A stretch of DNA of 64,000 bases from Acidobacteriota bacterium (GCA_019639195.1 JAHBSI010000001.1:248001-312000); one strand, 5' to 3'; numbered from the stretch's first letter, positions 1 to 9,494 are shown. Notes: generated by a model not told the origin, from the letters alone. Made by a program: numbers and translations.

Positions 1-294
1 CTATCGCCAACTCTCGCCTATGGCGGACACGGGGAGCCGATCAGCGACTTCGACGAGATCTTCCACCGTTATGTCCGCTCGATAGACGAAAGGCAAAAGA
101 AGGTCATCTCGCTCGTAGGCGGCGGCTCGACCGCATTCGAGGTCGCAAAACGGCTCTTTCCGGATTCCTTTGGGCATGGGGTCCATCGTTTTCTTGCGAT
201 CTCTGAGGCGATCGCTCACCTCGACTACGCTCATGCGAATGGCCGCCTCTCTGTTGAAATGAGCTCCGGTGTCGAGGTTTACGCGGCCGCGTAA
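1..294 (+). CDS. MBL-fold metallo-hydrolase, C-terminal part (5' end outside window)
   Basis: An open frame runs from base 1 to a TAA at 292-294 and gives about 97 residues. It begins with a YGGHGEP-like stretch, resembling the PGHG/E loop near the end of metallo-beta-lactamase-fold hydrolases. A helical segment follows, ending in a pattern (E-A-I-A-H-L near the end) common in the C-terminal winged-helix extension of the GloB/LACTB2-like subgroup. The metal-binding HxHxDH motif would lie upstream of the window, so substrate cannot be judged. The end overlaps the convergent gene's stop by 16 bp. Family assignment is by eye and moderate. Confidence 0.6.
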   Translation, partial: LSPTLAYGGHGEPISDFDEIFHRYVRSIDERQKKVISLVGGGSTAFEVAKRLFPDSFGHGVHRFLAISEAIAHLDYAHANGRLSVEMSSGVEVYAAA

Positions 295-1136
295 CGGGCA
301 TTCATATCGACGAGTCGCCCGGTTCGTATACACTTCTCGGCAGTCTCGTTGATCGTCGTGATGCCCGCAAAGCCGGGAAACCCAGCGAGTCGCTGGGTCA
401 CACTGGCGTCAATAGAACGCCGGCCTTCTTCGTCACCAAAAAGCTGAGCGATAGCGTAATCAGACCGTTCGCGACCGAGAGCTCCTCCACCAACGGGCTC
501 CCAGAAATGATCGATCACGAATCGGGCCAACTTGCGTGACATCGGATGTCGCTTTAGTTCCAGCCGCGCTACACTCGCGTAAAAATTCGTATGAAGAGAT
601 TCCTCACGGAGGATCGCGCGGAGCAGCTTAGTGAGGATCGGGTGATCCGCCTTTTTCATCAGGGCACGGTAGGCCTGCCCGGTGGTCATCTCATTTATGG
701 CTCCGAAGACCATATGCGTCGCCGTGAATTTCGTCCCGATCAGATTCGTGAGCGTCGTGATCGCGTAAGCATGTGCCTTGTAAAAACGGCTGACCGAAGA
801 TCGGACTCCTTCATGCCACGTTTTGCTCGTTTCGTAGCCTAGCTCATTCAAGAAGCGGTCCAGGATCTCACCATGGACCATCTCCTCTTCGCCCCATCTG
901 GCCATAAACTTGCGGATATCAGGGTCGCGACCGGTTGGCGTCCGCTTTAGCTCTCGATAATACATATCGGTCAGACTTTCGACATCGCGCATATAGAAAA
1001 GCACGGGCACGAATCTCTTATCGAAAGGATATTTCCGCACCGACGTCCAGTCTATGGTTGAACGAAATTCAGCAGTAAGGCTGGCAGGCTGGGCCTCATA
1101 CCAGTTCAGAACATCTCTCTTGGTCTCGAAGGTCAT
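279..1136 (-). CDS. Ferritin-like di-iron protein, acyl-ACP desaturase-like
   Basis: The 285-residue protein has the ligand pattern of soluble di-iron desaturases: an E in MRDVESLTD (about 53), EExxH (E85, H88), an isolated E in the INEMT segment (about 149) and a second EExxH (E179, H182). This supports a ferritin-like fold with a carboxylate-bridged di-iron centre, as in acyl-ACP desaturase (type 2 fatty acid desaturase) relatives. No signal peptide is seen, so it is probably cytoplasmic. It is somewhat short for a classical plant desaturase, and the substrate is unknown. The ATG at 1134-1136 is the only plausible start; upstream lies a 93-bp divergent promoter region shared with the propeller gene. 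Confidence 0.75.
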   Translation of the reverse strand: MTFETKRDVLNWYEAQPASLTAEFRSTIDWTSVRKYPFDKRFVPVLFYMRDVESLTDMYYRELKRTPTGRDPDIRKFMARWGEEEMVHGEILDRFLNELGYETSKTWHEGVRSSVSRFYKAHAYAITTLTNLIGTKFTATHMVFGAINEMTTGQAYRALMKKADHPILTKLLRAILREESLHTNFYASVARLELKRHPMSRKLARFVIDHFWEPVGGGALGRERSDYAIAQLFGDEEGRRSIDASVTQRLAGFPGFAGITTINETAEKCIRTGRLVDMNARYAAA

Positions 1137-1229
1137 AATATTAGCCGGCCTCGCTAGCTTCCTGCGGTACGGCTTATAACCTAATTTCGCCTAACTTATC
1201 ATTTCGGTTTCACCCTACGGCCACTCAGA

Positions 1230-2294
1230 ATGCTATATTCACGGTATATGTACTATTTCTGTTTATTGTCCGCATTTTTACTGACCTTCAACCTCGGTCT
1301 ATTCGCGCAAAACAACTCGCTGCATGTCGCCGGCGAAAAGCACCTCGCCAACATCAAGCAATTGACGTTTGGCGGTGAGAACGCCGAAGCTTACTTCTCC
1401 TCGGACGGTAAACGGCTGATCTTTCAGTCGAAACGTGGCGAGCATAAATGTGACCAGATCTACACGATGAATATCGACGGATCGAACGTAAAACAGGTCT
1501 CGGATGGCGAAGGCCGAACGACATGCTCGTATTTCTTCATGGGCGGCAAGAAGATCCTTTATGCATCGACTCGCGGAGGCTCTAAAGAATGCCCGCCGAA
1601 TCCCGATTTCTCGAAGGGATACGTTTGGGCGGTCTATCCCGATTACGACATCTACACGGCAAATGTGGACGGCAGCGGTCTTAAGAAGCTGACCAACACG
1701 CCCGGTTATGACGCAGAAGCGACCATCAGCCCGGACGGCAAGAAGATCATCTTCACTTCCGAACGCGACGGTGACCTTGAGCTGTATTCGATGGACATCA
1801 ACGGCAAGAACGTGAAGCGTCTGACGCACGAACCCGGCTACGACGGCGGTGCTTTCTTCTCACCGGACAGCAAGATGATCGTTTATCGCGGCTCGCATCC
1901 CACCGATCCACAACTGATCGAACGCGATAAACAGTACTTGAAAGAGCACCTGATCGTTCCGATGGTTTTTGAAGTTTGGGTTATGAACGCTGACGGCACG
2001 AATAAACGCAGGGTGACCGATCTTGGCGTTGCAAGCTTTGCCCCTTATTTCACCCCGGACGGTAAGAGGATCATCTTCTGCACGAACTACTTCGCGACTG
2101 ACCCGAAGAAACGCAATTTTGACCTCGCCGTGATCAACATCGACGGAACCGGCCTTGAGCGCGTCACTTTCAATGACTCGTTCGACGGGTTTCCGATGTT
2201 CTCACCCGACGGCAAGAAGCTCGTATTCGGCTCGAATCGCAACGCCGTTCATCCGGGCGATACGAATGTTTTTATCGCCGACTGGGTGGATTAG
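1230..2294 (+). CDS. Secreted TolB-like PD40 beta-propeller protein
   Basis: The 354-residue protein has a hydrophobic N-terminal signal ending near LFAQ, followed by at least five PD40-type blades with the signature SPDGKKIIF or TPDGKRIIF. The N-x-D-G-(T/S)-turns between blades (INGKN, NADGTN, NIDGTG) are also typical. TolB-like propellers bind proteins or peptides in the periplasm; here there is no TolB N-terminal domain and no Pal/Tol neighbour, so it should not be called TolB. ATG codons at 1230 and 1248 are both possible, and 1248 gives a cleaner signal peptide. It stands alone, divergent from the di-iron gene. Confidence 0.8.
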   Translation: MLYSRYMYYFCLLSAFLLTFNLGLFAQNNSLHVAGEKHLANIKQLTFGGENAEAYFSSDGKRLIFQSKRGEHKCDQIYTMNIDGSNVKQVSDGEGRTTCSYFFMGGKKILYASTRGGSKECPPNPDFSKGYVWAVYPDYDIYTANVDGSGLKKLTNTPGYDAEATISPDGKKIIFTSERDGDLELYSMDINGKNVKRLTHEPGYDGGAFFSPDSKMIVYRGSHPTDPQLIERDKQYLKEHLIVPMVFEVWVMNADGTNKRRVTDLGVASFAPYFTPDGKRIIFCTNYFATDPKKRNFDLAVINIDGTGLERVTFNDSFDGFPMFSPDGKKLVFGSNRNAVHPGDTNVFIADWVD

Positions 2295-2439
2295 AGTACC
2301 TACGGCAAAATATCTCCCACTCGATCTTGGCTGCGGCAAGATGAAGCCCGGCGAGACTTATGAGACAAGTTTTTTCCTCGCGAAAGCGGACCTAAGACGC
2401 TAAATTATCAAGCAGGGCGGTGTTTCCCAACGAACCAGG

Positions 2440-3321
2440 ATGATGGATATCCCTTTCACCAAATTTCACGGTTTTAAGAACGACTACATAATCGTGGAAC
2501 GAACATCGGCGATCGGTGAGGACACGACTCGATTCGTAAAGGCCATCTGCTCACGCCACGTTGGGGCCGGAGCAGACGGAGTCGCTCTATTGACGAAACT
2601 CGACGGCGATATTGCTGATTTCGATTGCGAGATCATCAATCCCGACGGCTCGATCGCTACCTTCTCCGGGAATGGCACGCGGTGCGCTGCGGCACATCTT
2701 GTCAGGAGCGGTCTTTCAAGCGGCGAAGGGCTGCGACTTCGCACTCGCTCAGGTGTCAAGAGCTTTAACCTCCTCGAGAATGATCGGGATCTCTCCTTTC
2801 ACTTCGCTTCTGAGATCGGCAAACCTAAATTTGCAAGCAGCGAGATCCCAATGATCACCGCTCGACAGGCTGAAGCGGTCGTCAATGAGCCGATACTGGT
2901 TGATGATTCGACCTACACGATCTCGGCTGTCAACGTCGGCAATCCGGTCGCTTGTATGTTCGTGCCTGATTTCGAACTTGATTGGCGCAGCATCGGACCG
3001 AAGATCGAAAGCCACGAACGCTTTCCGAGCAGGGTTAACGTCGTGTTTGTTCGTATCTTCGACCGCGAGAATATTGAGATACGCATATGGGAACGCGGCG
3101 CCGGCGAAACAGCTGCCTCAGGAACTTGTTCGGTCGGTGCAGCGGTCCTTTCAGCCCTTCAGCTAAAAACAGAACGTCGGGTGGATGTTCACTCGCCCGG
3201 CGGCGTGACAAAGGTCGACTGGCGGACCGCTGACGATGAGGTCGTGATCACCGGAAGTGCGGAATTCGTGTACTCAGGGCTTTGGCCGTCGGCTGCATCT
3301 TTGATCGCCGGTAAATCTTGA
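2440..3321 (+). CDS. dapF: Diaminopimelate epimerase
   Basis: DapF interconverts LL- and meso-diaminopimelate for lysine and peptidoglycan synthesis. The 293-residue length suits the family (about 270-290). The first catalytic cysteine is C82 in GNGTRC and the second is C230 in the AASGTC turn after ERGAGET, giving the two-thiol acid/base pair of cofactor-independent racemases. The N-terminal FHGFKND matches the substrate-binding HGxxND motif. Two adjacent ATGs (2440, 2443) follow an AGGA-like sequence, so the start is uncertain by one codon. No other lysine gene is nearby. Confidence 0.93.
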   Translation: MMDIPFTKFHGFKNDYIIVERTSAIGEDTTRFVKAICSRHVGAGADGVALLTKLDGDIADFDCEIINPDGSIATFSGNGTRCAAAHLVRSGLSSGEGLRLRTRSGVKSFNLLENDRDLSFHFASEIGKPKFASSEIPMITARQAEAVVNEPILVDDSTYTISAVNVGNPVACMFVPDFELDWRSIGPKIESHERFPSRVNVVFVRIFDRENIEIRIWERGAGETAASGTCSVGAAVLSALQLKTERRVDVHSPGGVTKVDWRTADDEVVITGSAEFVYSGLWPSAASLIAGKS

Positions 3322-3394
3322 CTTATTTCGAGAGCCAATGGATACTTTCTCTCGCATCACCACGAACTTAGAAATAGGCAGAACAAAGAAAATT

Positions 3395-4057
3395 ATGAAA
3401 AAAATTGGTTTGCTACTCACCGTATTCTTACTGTTTGCCGTTGGCATTTCAGCTCAGGATACGGGAACTCCCGCAACAGCTGCTTCCACGACCAAGACGG
3501 CGAGATCAAAGCCCCGAGGGCCTGTGTTTAGGCCCACTGCGGCTCAGGTAAAGGCAGGTCAGCAGGCTCTGATCGATGCAAAACTCCTGACCGGCGAAGC
3601 GACCGGCAAATACACCAAAGAAACGCGCGACGCGATTCGCAGCTACCAGAAGGCGAACGACCTCGAAGTGAATGGCAAATTCGATAAAGCGACGCTCGAA
3701 AAAATGAACATCCCGCTCACCGATCATCAGCTCGGAAAAGCCACGGAAAAGAAGGCCGATACCGAGAGTTCGGCTCATGACGGCCACAAACGGCCGGCTC
3801 CGTTCCGTGCGAATGCGGATCAGATCAAAGCCGCTCAGAAGATACTGCAGGACCAGAAACTCTTCACAGGCGAGGTCGACGGTAAATTTAGCGACGCCTT
3901 TCGCACTGCTCTGGGTGAATACAAAAAGGCCAATGGCCTCGGCGAATCAAAGACCCTGAATGCCGCTACGCTCGAAAAAATGGGCATTGCACTCACTGAC
4001 GAGCAGAAAGCGAATGTTGAGGCTCAAAAGGCTTATAACGAGTCGAAAAAAGACTAG
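3395..4057 (+). CDS. Secreted protein with two peptidoglycan-binding-like repeats
   Basis: The start at 3395 gives MKKIGLLL and a signal peptide ending near GISAQ; an upstream ATG at 3338 would bury it. The mature part holds two related units of about 65 residues (about 45-110 and 140-205). Each has the PG_binding_1 pattern: an A-Q-K/A-x-L helix, then L-x-G-E-x-x-G-K-(Y/F), then a Y-K/Q-K-A-N helix and a T-L-E-K-M-x-I end. The linker is Lys/His rich. Such domains usually anchor to murein, but there is no catalytic domain. It lies close to dapF and could share its transcript. Confidence 0.75.
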   Translation: MKKIGLLLTVFLLFAVGISAQDTGTPATAASTTKTARSKPRGPVFRPTAAQVKAGQQALIDAKLLTGEATGKYTKETRDAIRSYQKANDLEVNGKFDKATLEKMNIPLTDHQLGKATEKKADTESSAHDGHKRPAPFRANADQIKAAQKILQDQKLFTGEVDGKFSDAFRTALGEYKKANGLGESKTLNAATLEKMGIALTDEQKANVEAQKAYNESKKD

Positions 4058-4076
4058 GCTCGCCGTTTATTGATAT

Positions 4077-4511
4077 ATGAAGCGTCTGCTATTTGGAACA
4101 ACCATCATTCTCCTTCTGGCAGGCGCTTCTTTTGCGCAAAATTCCTCTGCTGCCGAGGCCGCCATTCGCAAGGTAATGGACGCACAGGCTGCCGCCTGGA
4201 ACAAGGGCGATATAGAAGGCTATATGCAGGGATATTGGATCTCGGACAAGCTCACTTTTGTCTCGGGCGACACCATAACCCGCGGTTGGCAGGCAACACT
4301 TGATCGATACAAGAAAGGCTACGATACCCGCGAAAAGATGGGTACGCTCACCTTTTCCGACCTTGAGATCACGGTTCTCTCAAAGGATGCGGCGATCGTC
4401 CTCGGTTCCTGGCACCTAAAGCGTGCAAAAGACGACCCGCACGGAAAATTCACTCTCGTCTTCAGAAAACTGAAAGAAGGCTGGCGGATCACACTCGACC
4501 ATACCAGCTGA
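4077..4511 (+). CDS. Secreted SnoaL/DUF4440-like (NTF2 fold) protein
   Basis: The 144-residue protein has a signal peptide (MKRLLFGT to ASFAQ) and then the DUF4440 pattern: an A-A-x-x-K-V-x-x-x-Q-x-x-A-W-N-K-G-D helix followed by a short G-Y-M-x-G-Y helix. The domain ends in strands F-x-D-L-E-I, A-A-I-V-L-G and F-T-L-V-F-R-K-x-x-x-G-W-R-I. NTF2-fold proteins of this type are found as ligand-binding or isomerase-like domains, usually of unknown substrate. It lies 19 bp after the peptidoglycan-binding-like gene and is probably cotranscribed with it. Confidence 0.8.
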   Translation: MKRLLFGTTIILLLAGASFAQNSSAAEAAIRKVMDAQAAAWNKGDIEGYMQGYWISDKLTFVSGDTITRGWQATLDRYKKGYDTREKMGTLTFSDLEITVLSKDAAIVLGSWHLKRAKDDPHGKFTLVFRKLKEGWRITLDHTS

Positions 4512-4559
4512 ACACTCAGGTAAGTGCATTTTTCACCGCTTCGCATTACGATATAACCC

Positions 4560-5591
4560 GTGAATATTCTCCTCGTCCGCTTAAGCGCGATCGGCGATAT
4601 AGTTCATTCTCTTCCGACGCTTGCGGCGATAAAAAGGCATCTTCCCGACGCTCGGATCTCGTGGGTGGCGGAAAAACGCTCTGCAGAGATCTTGCGGGAC
4701 AATCCGATGATCGACGACCTGATCGAGGTCGATACACGCTCGTTCAAGGGCGGCCGGAGGATCGAAGATATTCTGATCGATATGTCGCGCCAGGCCCGGC
4801 TGATACGGCGCGCGAAGTACGACATTGCGATTGATCTGCAAGGCCTGATCAAATCCGCGGTCGCAACTCAGGTATCCGGCGCAAAAAGACGTTGGGGCTT
4901 CGATAAGAATGGACTTCGGGAACCGGCTGGACGCTTTTTTTACACCGACAGTGTAAAGACCGAACCTAAGATCCACGTCATCCGGAAGAATCTTTCCCTC
5001 GCCGCAGCGGCGCTCGGATCTGACGAACCGAAAGAGCTCGAATTCCCGATAGCGACCAACGAACTACACAAGGCCGAGGCAGCCGACCTGGTCAGCAAGG
5101 CAGATGGCCGCCCGATCGCTATGCTTAATCCAGCTGGCGGTTGGGTAACGAAGCTTTGGCGCGCTGCGGATTTTGGCCGCCTTGCCGACAGGCTCGATCA
5201 CGAACTTGGCCTTACGCCGATCGTCGTAACCGGTCCGAACGAAAGCGAACTCGCAAGCGTCGTCCGTGCAAATTCTCGGTCTGAAAGCGTCGTTTTCGCC
5301 GAGCCAAGCCTGAAAGGCTTTTATGAGCTCGCCAAGCTGGTGACGGTCTATGTCGGCGGTGACACGGGCCCCACACATCTTGCCATCGCCGCAGGCGCAC
5401 CCGTCGTAGGCGTCTTCGGGCCGACGGAATGGTGGCGCAACGGGAGTCTGAACGACGCTGACATCTGTGTCGAACGAACCGATATTGACTGTCGGATCAA
5501 CTGTCACCGCCGCACTTGCTCGAACTGGATCTGTATGGACATTCCCGTTGAAACCGTGTTTGAGGCGGTAAAGAAGCGCATCCGTTCCTGA
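4560..5591 (+). CDS. waaC: LPS heptosyltransferase (GT9 family)
   Basis: The 343-residue GTG-start protein opens with the GT9 signature ILLVRLSAIGDIVHSLP. The C-terminal half holds the donor-site motif GGDTGPTHLAIAAG followed by VGVFGPT, typical of ADP-heptose:LPS heptosyltransferases. The family adds heptose to the Kdo-lipid A inner core on the cytoplasmic face. WaaC (type I) is the closest match from the N-terminal motif, but the exact acceptor cannot be read from sequence. The presence implies an LPS outer membrane. The GTG at 4560 fits the family N-terminus exactly; an ATG would be too far in. Confidence 0.85.
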   Translation: MNILLVRLSAIGDIVHSLPTLAAIKRHLPDARISWVAEKRSAEILRDNPMIDDLIEVDTRSFKGGRRIEDILIDMSRQARLIRRAKYDIAIDLQGLIKSAVATQVSGAKRRWGFDKNGLREPAGRFFYTDSVKTEPKIHVIRKNLSLAAAALGSDEPKELEFPIATNELHKAEAADLVSKADGRPIAMLNPAGGWVTKLWRAADFGRLADRLDHELGLTPIVVTGPNESELASVVRANSRSESVVFAEPSLKGFYELAKLVTVYVGGDTGPTHLAIAAGAPVVGVFGPTEWWRNGSLNDADICVERTDIDCRINCHRRTCSNWICMDIPVETVFEAVKKRIRS

Positions 5592-5711
5592 ACAAAAGCA
5601 ACGAGACGCTGATATATCGCGTCAATATACTTTGAGACGGATCACACCCAAATCCGCTATACTCAAACGTGCGGTAATGTTGAAAGATTCGGCCCGAGGG
5701 ACTTTTGCTTG

Positions 5712-6497
5712 ATGAACAAATTATTCGCGAAAGCGACTTCCGTCATCCTTATTTCGATAGTTTTATGCGGTATCGCTGCGGCTCAGGAGCTTCCGACCGC
5801 GGAATCTTTCGTTGGCGAAAAGCTTCTTTTCGAGGGTAAGGTCAGCAAGATCATCCAGGGCATAGCCGTCGCGGATATCACGTTTGCCTTTGAAAAGGTG
5901 GGCGACAAATATGTCATTAAGTCGAAAGCAAATTCAAAAGGGACGCTTGCCCGCCTATTCCGGTTCTCTTTTCTGCAGGACTACGAGACGACCGTCGATC
6001 CGGCCACATTCAATGTGCTCGCGACAAAGAAACATGATGTTCAGCGTGAAAGGATCCGCGATAGCATAGCCGACTTCAACTATCCGGAAAAACGCGTAAC
6101 TTTCATTGAGAACGACCCGAACAATCCGACACGCCCGCCCAGACGTATCGCATCCGACCTAAGCTCACCAATGAACGATCTTGCATCCGCAGCCTATCGC
6201 GTACGGATGATGCCCCTCAAGGTCGGGGATAAATTCAATGTCGAGATCAGCGATTCTGGCCTGATCTATACGATCCCGGTCGTCGTCGCAAAACGCGAAA
6301 GACAAAAAACTGCGATCGGCAAAGTTTGGTGCTTCCGAATTGAACCCGAGATATTCGGCCCGAACCGCCTGATCGAAGGCGATGGCGGGATGTCTATCTG
6401 GATCGCAGACAATCCGCAGCGGACACCTGTTCGAGCCGTCGTAAAGTTCAAATACGGCAAATTCGACATTAGAATTCAGGATCCGAACGACGACTAG
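5712..6497 (+). CDS. Secreted DUF3108 family protein
   Basis: A TTG at 5709 immediately precedes ATG 5712; the ATG is chosen. The protein of 261 residues has a signal peptide ending in GIAAAQ. The body matches DUF3108: GEKLLFEGKVSK near the start, a V-A-D-I-T-F strand, a central Y-E-T-T-V-D-P segment, and a C-terminal strand pattern ending R-A-V-V-K-F-K-Y-G-K-F-D-I. The fold is believed to be periplasmic and beta-rich and its function is unknown. It lies downstream of the heptosyltransferase with a 120-bp gap that probably carries its own promoter. Confidence 0.8.
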   Translation: MNKLFAKATSVILISIVLCGIAAAQELPTAESFVGEKLLFEGKVSKIIQGIAVADITFAFEKVGDKYVIKSKANSKGTLARLFRFSFLQDYETTVDPATFNVLATKKHDVQRERIRDSIADFNYPEKRVTFIENDPNNPTRPPRRIASDLSSPMNDLASAAYRVRMMPLKVGDKFNVEISDSGLIYTIPVVVAKRERQKTAIGKVWCFRIEPEIFGPNRLIEGDGGMSIWIADNPQRTPVRAVVKFKYGKFDIRIQDPNDD

Positions 6498-6567
6498 AAT
6501 ATCCAAAAACTCACACCTTTCTTGAATCTCGGCGTAAAGAACCGCATACTGTTTTTTTGTTGTTCGT

Positions 6568-7872
6568 ATGCCGAAGAAAGCTAAAAGCTCTGTCTCAGAG
6601 GAATCTAAAGTAAGCGTCATTGACCCTTTTGAATCGACCGTCGATGCTCCGGCACCCCGTAAAAAGGTGGCGGCTCCGCGTAAGCCACGGACAGCGAAGT
6701 CCGTAAAGGCCGCAGCTGAAGCACCTGCATTTGCCGAACCGGCGGAAAAAGTTGCTCCGGCGACGAGAAAGGTCAAGGTTATCAAAGCAAAAGACAGGAC
6801 GGCAGAAGAAGTTCAGGCCCCTGCTCTGGATGTGAAGCCGAAACTTGTTGAGGCAACACCAGCAAAGAAAGCTGCTAAACCGAAGGCGAAAGCGAAACCG
6901 AAGACAGCGGCAGTTGCGAAAAAGCCTGCGCGTGCGAAAAAAGCTGCGGTAGCCACCGTTGCTAGTTTGGAAAAGGCCGACGACGCGCCGGTTATCGAAG
7001 AACGTTCAAGGGCTTTTAGCATCCTCGCAGACGTTGAGCTTCCCAAACGACAGCGGCAGAATCGGGCGCGATTGTTAATGCAGTCGCCGACCCGACTTTA
7101 CTTCTATTGGTCGCTCAGAGAAGATCCGTGGCAGCAGCTCCACAAGGCCTTTGGCGATGCCGGAGCGGCCGGCTATATGCTCGTCCTTAAACTCAAGGAC
7201 CTTTCGCGTGATGTCGAGGAGATCCATCGAGTCGAACGCGAAGGCAATTGGTGGTTTGAGGTCGAACCTGATGGCAGGTACTCGGCGGAGATCGGTTTCT
7301 ATTCCCCAAGCCGAACATATTTCCGCGTCGTCTATTCCAATCAGATCGAGACGCCTCGGCGTGGTCCGAGCGCGTTGCCGGCCCGCGAGGCTGATTGGCG
7401 GATCTCGGCAAACAAATTCGCACAGGTCCTCGACGTCTCAGGTTTTCAGCGCGATGCCTTCGATGTCGCAATGGTAGGCGACGATCACTATGGTGCCATG
7501 GATCGCAGTGAACGCGCTCTTGCGGGATTGATAGGTGACCAGCATTCCTCATTCAACGGAATTTCTGCGGAGGATATTCGCTATGCCTTGCTGTCGCTCG
7601 CTTCGGGAACCACTCTGAAACAATTGAAGAGCCGCATTGGCAGTTCACTCTTTAACTTGCTTCAAGCGAGCAGTTCAAAGATCGATCCGAACTCGGCTCG
7701 CGATGTTCTAGCCGAACATTTTGAGATCGATGAGGCCGAGTGGGCGGACGACGAACCTGAGGTCATGTCGTTCGGCGGCAGCCGTGTGAGTTTTCCCAAA
7801 CGCTTGCGTGCAAAACGTTTGCCTGCATACTCGCCGCGATATAACCCTGTGAGTTCATTCGCCCTACGCTAA
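6568..7872 (+). CDS. DUF4912 protein with a long Lys/Ala/Pro-rich N-terminal tail
   Basis: Residues 1 to about 140 are low complexity, rich in K, A and P (A-K-P-K-A-K-A-K-P-K type), resembling a histone-H1-like tail and probably disordered. Residues about 165-275 form the DUF4912 domain, recognised by SPTRLYFYW, the W-x-F-E-V-x-P-x-G-R-Y turn and the ADWRIS end. A helical tail follows. DUF4912 genes are often next to GH57 branching enzymes, as here (12 bp before the next gene), so a role in glycogen or alpha-glucan handling is inferred. The tail could bind nucleic acid or polyphosphate, but that is not shown. Confidence 0.8.
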   Translation: MPKKAKSSVSEESKVSVIDPFESTVDAPAPRKKVAAPRKPRTAKSVKAAAEAPAFAEPAEKVAPATRKVKVIKAKDRTAEEVQAPALDVKPKLVEATPAKKAAKPKAKAKPKTAAVAKKPARAKKAAVATVASLEKADDAPVIEERSRAFSILADVELPKRQRQNRARLLMQSPTRLYFYWSLREDPWQQLHKAFGDAGAAGYMLVLKLKDLSRDVEEIHRVEREGNWWFEVEPDGRYSAEIGFYSPSRTYFRVVYSNQIETPRRGPSALPAREADWRISANKFAQVLDVSGFQRDAFDVAMVGDDHYGAMDRSERALAGLIGDQHSSFNGISAEDIRYALLSLASGTTLKQLKSRIGSSLFNLLQASSSKIDPNSARDVLAEHFEIDEAEWADDEPEVMSFGGSRVSFPKRLRAKRLPAYSPRYNPVSSFALR

Positions 7873-7883
7873 GGCGTCAGTCT

Positions 7884-9494
7884 ATGCCGCTTGGATATTT
7901 CAGCCTGATCCTGCACGCGCACCTTCCGTTTGTGCGGCATCCGGAATATCCTGAATTCCTTGAGGAAGATTGGCTCTACGAGGCGATAACGGAAGTCTAT
8001 CTTCCGCTCATCTTTATCTTCCAAACGCTGCATGAGAGCGGCGCGAGCCCGCGTCTTGCGATAAATATCTCTCCACCGCTTTGCGAGATGCTGGCGGATG
8101 AGCTTCTTCAGACGCGCTACACCGCTCATCTCGAAAACCTGATCGAACTCGCGAAAAAAGAGGAGGTCCGCACTCGCAGCGAGGCCGCGGAATTCCACGA
8201 TGTCGCACAGATGTATGTCGAGAACCTAACGGCGTCTCACGCATTGTGGAATGATCGCTATAAGCGAAATCTTCTCAACGCCTTTCGCGAGCTGAATGAC
8301 GAGGGTGTGATCGAGATCATAACTTGTGCAGCTACGCACGGTTTTTTGCCGCTGATCTCTACGCCGGAAGCAAAGAACGCGCAGATCGAGATCGCAGTTA
8401 ACAACTACCGCAAGCATTTCGGCCGTCAGCCTCGCGGCATTTGGCTTGCCGAATGCGCTTACGAGAAAGGTGCGGAGGATCTCTTAAAGGCGAACGGCAT
8501 CGAATATTTCGTCTCAGACACGCACGCCATCCTTTACGGCAGTCCGAGGCCGAAATACGGTGTTCACGCACCGATCGTTTGCCCTAATGGAGTCGCTGTA
8601 TTCGCCCGTGATGTCGATACGAGCCGACAGGTCTGGTCGGCGGAGAGCGGCTATCCGGGCAATGAACTTTATCGAGAGTTCTATCGAGATATTGGTTGGG
8701 ATGCGCCTATCGAATATTTGCTGCCGCACCTGCATTCGGACGGTGCGCGCCGCCATTTAGGGTTGAAATACCACCGCATTTCGCCAAAGGGCACTCCGCA
8801 GGATCGCAAACTCCCGTATATTCCATCGCTCGCCAGACAGCAGGCAGCGGACGATGCCGCAGACTTTATCGGCAAGCGGATCGAACAGGCAAAGAAACTC
8901 CGTGAAACATTCGAGGGCCATCCGCCGCTTGTTGTCTCCCCTTACGATGCAGAGCTCTACGGTCATTGGTGGTATGAAGGCCCGCAGTTTCTCGATTTTT
9001 TCTTCAAGAAGATGCACTTTGACCAGGAAGATATACGATGTGTCACGCCGGGCGACTTCCTTGACTCCGAACTGCCGATCCAGGTTCAGGAACCGATCGC
9101 ATCATCCTGGGGTGAATCCGGCTATTACAAGGTCTGGCTGAACGAAGGCAATTCCTGGATGTACCCTTATCAGCACGATGCCGAAAGGCGAATGACCGCT
9201 CTCGCAGATCGATTCGGAGGCGACGACTCATCTGTCTCGGAACGGGAAATTCAACTCCTTGACCAAATGGCCCGTGAACTCCTGCTTGCGCAATCTTCTG
9301 ACTGGGCGTTCCAGATCTACCAAGGGACGACCGTACAGTATTCGACACGTCGCTTTGAATCGCATATTCAGCGGTTCGGGCTCATCGCCGATATGCTCGA
9401 GTCGGGAAATGTCGATGACGAACTCTTCGCGGAGATCGCCGGCCGCGACAATATCTTCCAAGAGGTCGATTTCCGCGTTTATCGGTCGCGCTGA
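7884..9494 (+). CDS. GH57 (DUF1957) 1,4-alpha-glucan branching enzyme
   Basis: The 536-residue protein starts with YFSLILHAHLPFVRHP, the first conserved region of GH57. The nucleophile is E190 in GIWLAECAY and the acid/base Asp is D355 in SPYDAELYGHWWYEG, spaced as in characterised archaeal GH57 branching enzymes. A HSDGARR segment lies between them. Family members form alpha-1,6 branches in glycogen. A DUF1957 C-terminal helical domain (about 420-536) completes the usual architecture. Cytoplasmic, with no signal peptide. Close spacing to the DUF4912 gene suggests a two-gene operon. Confidence 0.9.
   Translation: MPLGYFSLILHAHLPFVRHPEYPEFLEEDWLYEAITEVYLPLIFIFQTLHESGASPRLAINISPPLCEMLADELLQTRYTAHLENLIELAKKEEVRTRSEAAEFHDVAQMYVENLTASHALWNDRYKRNLLNAFRELNDEGVIEIITCAATHGFLPLISTPEAKNAQIEIAVNNYRKHFGRQPRGIWLAECAYEKGAEDLLKANGIEYFVSDTHAILYGSPRPKYGVHAPIVCPNGVAVFARDVDTSRQVWSAESGYPGNELYREFYRDIGWDAPIEYLLPHLHSDGARRHLGLKYHRISPKGTPQDRKLPYIPSLARQQAADDAADFIGKRIEQAKKLRETFEGHPPLVVSPYDAELYGHWWYEGPQFLDFFFKKMHFDQEDIRCVTPGDFLDSELPIQVQEPIASSWGESGYYKVWLNEGNSWMYPYQHDAERRMTALADRFGGDDSSVSEREIQLLDQMARELLLAQSSDWAFQIYQGTTVQYSTRRFESHIQRFGLIADMLESGNVDDELFAEIAGRDNIFQEVDFRVYRSR

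Noticed and set aside
1230-2294. Calling the PD40 propeller TolB
   Set aside because: It lacks the TolB N-terminal domain and any Tol-Pal neighbours; only the propeller is shared.
5632-5663. Possible promoter TTGAGA ... TATACT before the DUF3108 gene
   Set aside because: The spacer is 20 bp, too long for a normal sigma-70 promoter, so it was not listed.
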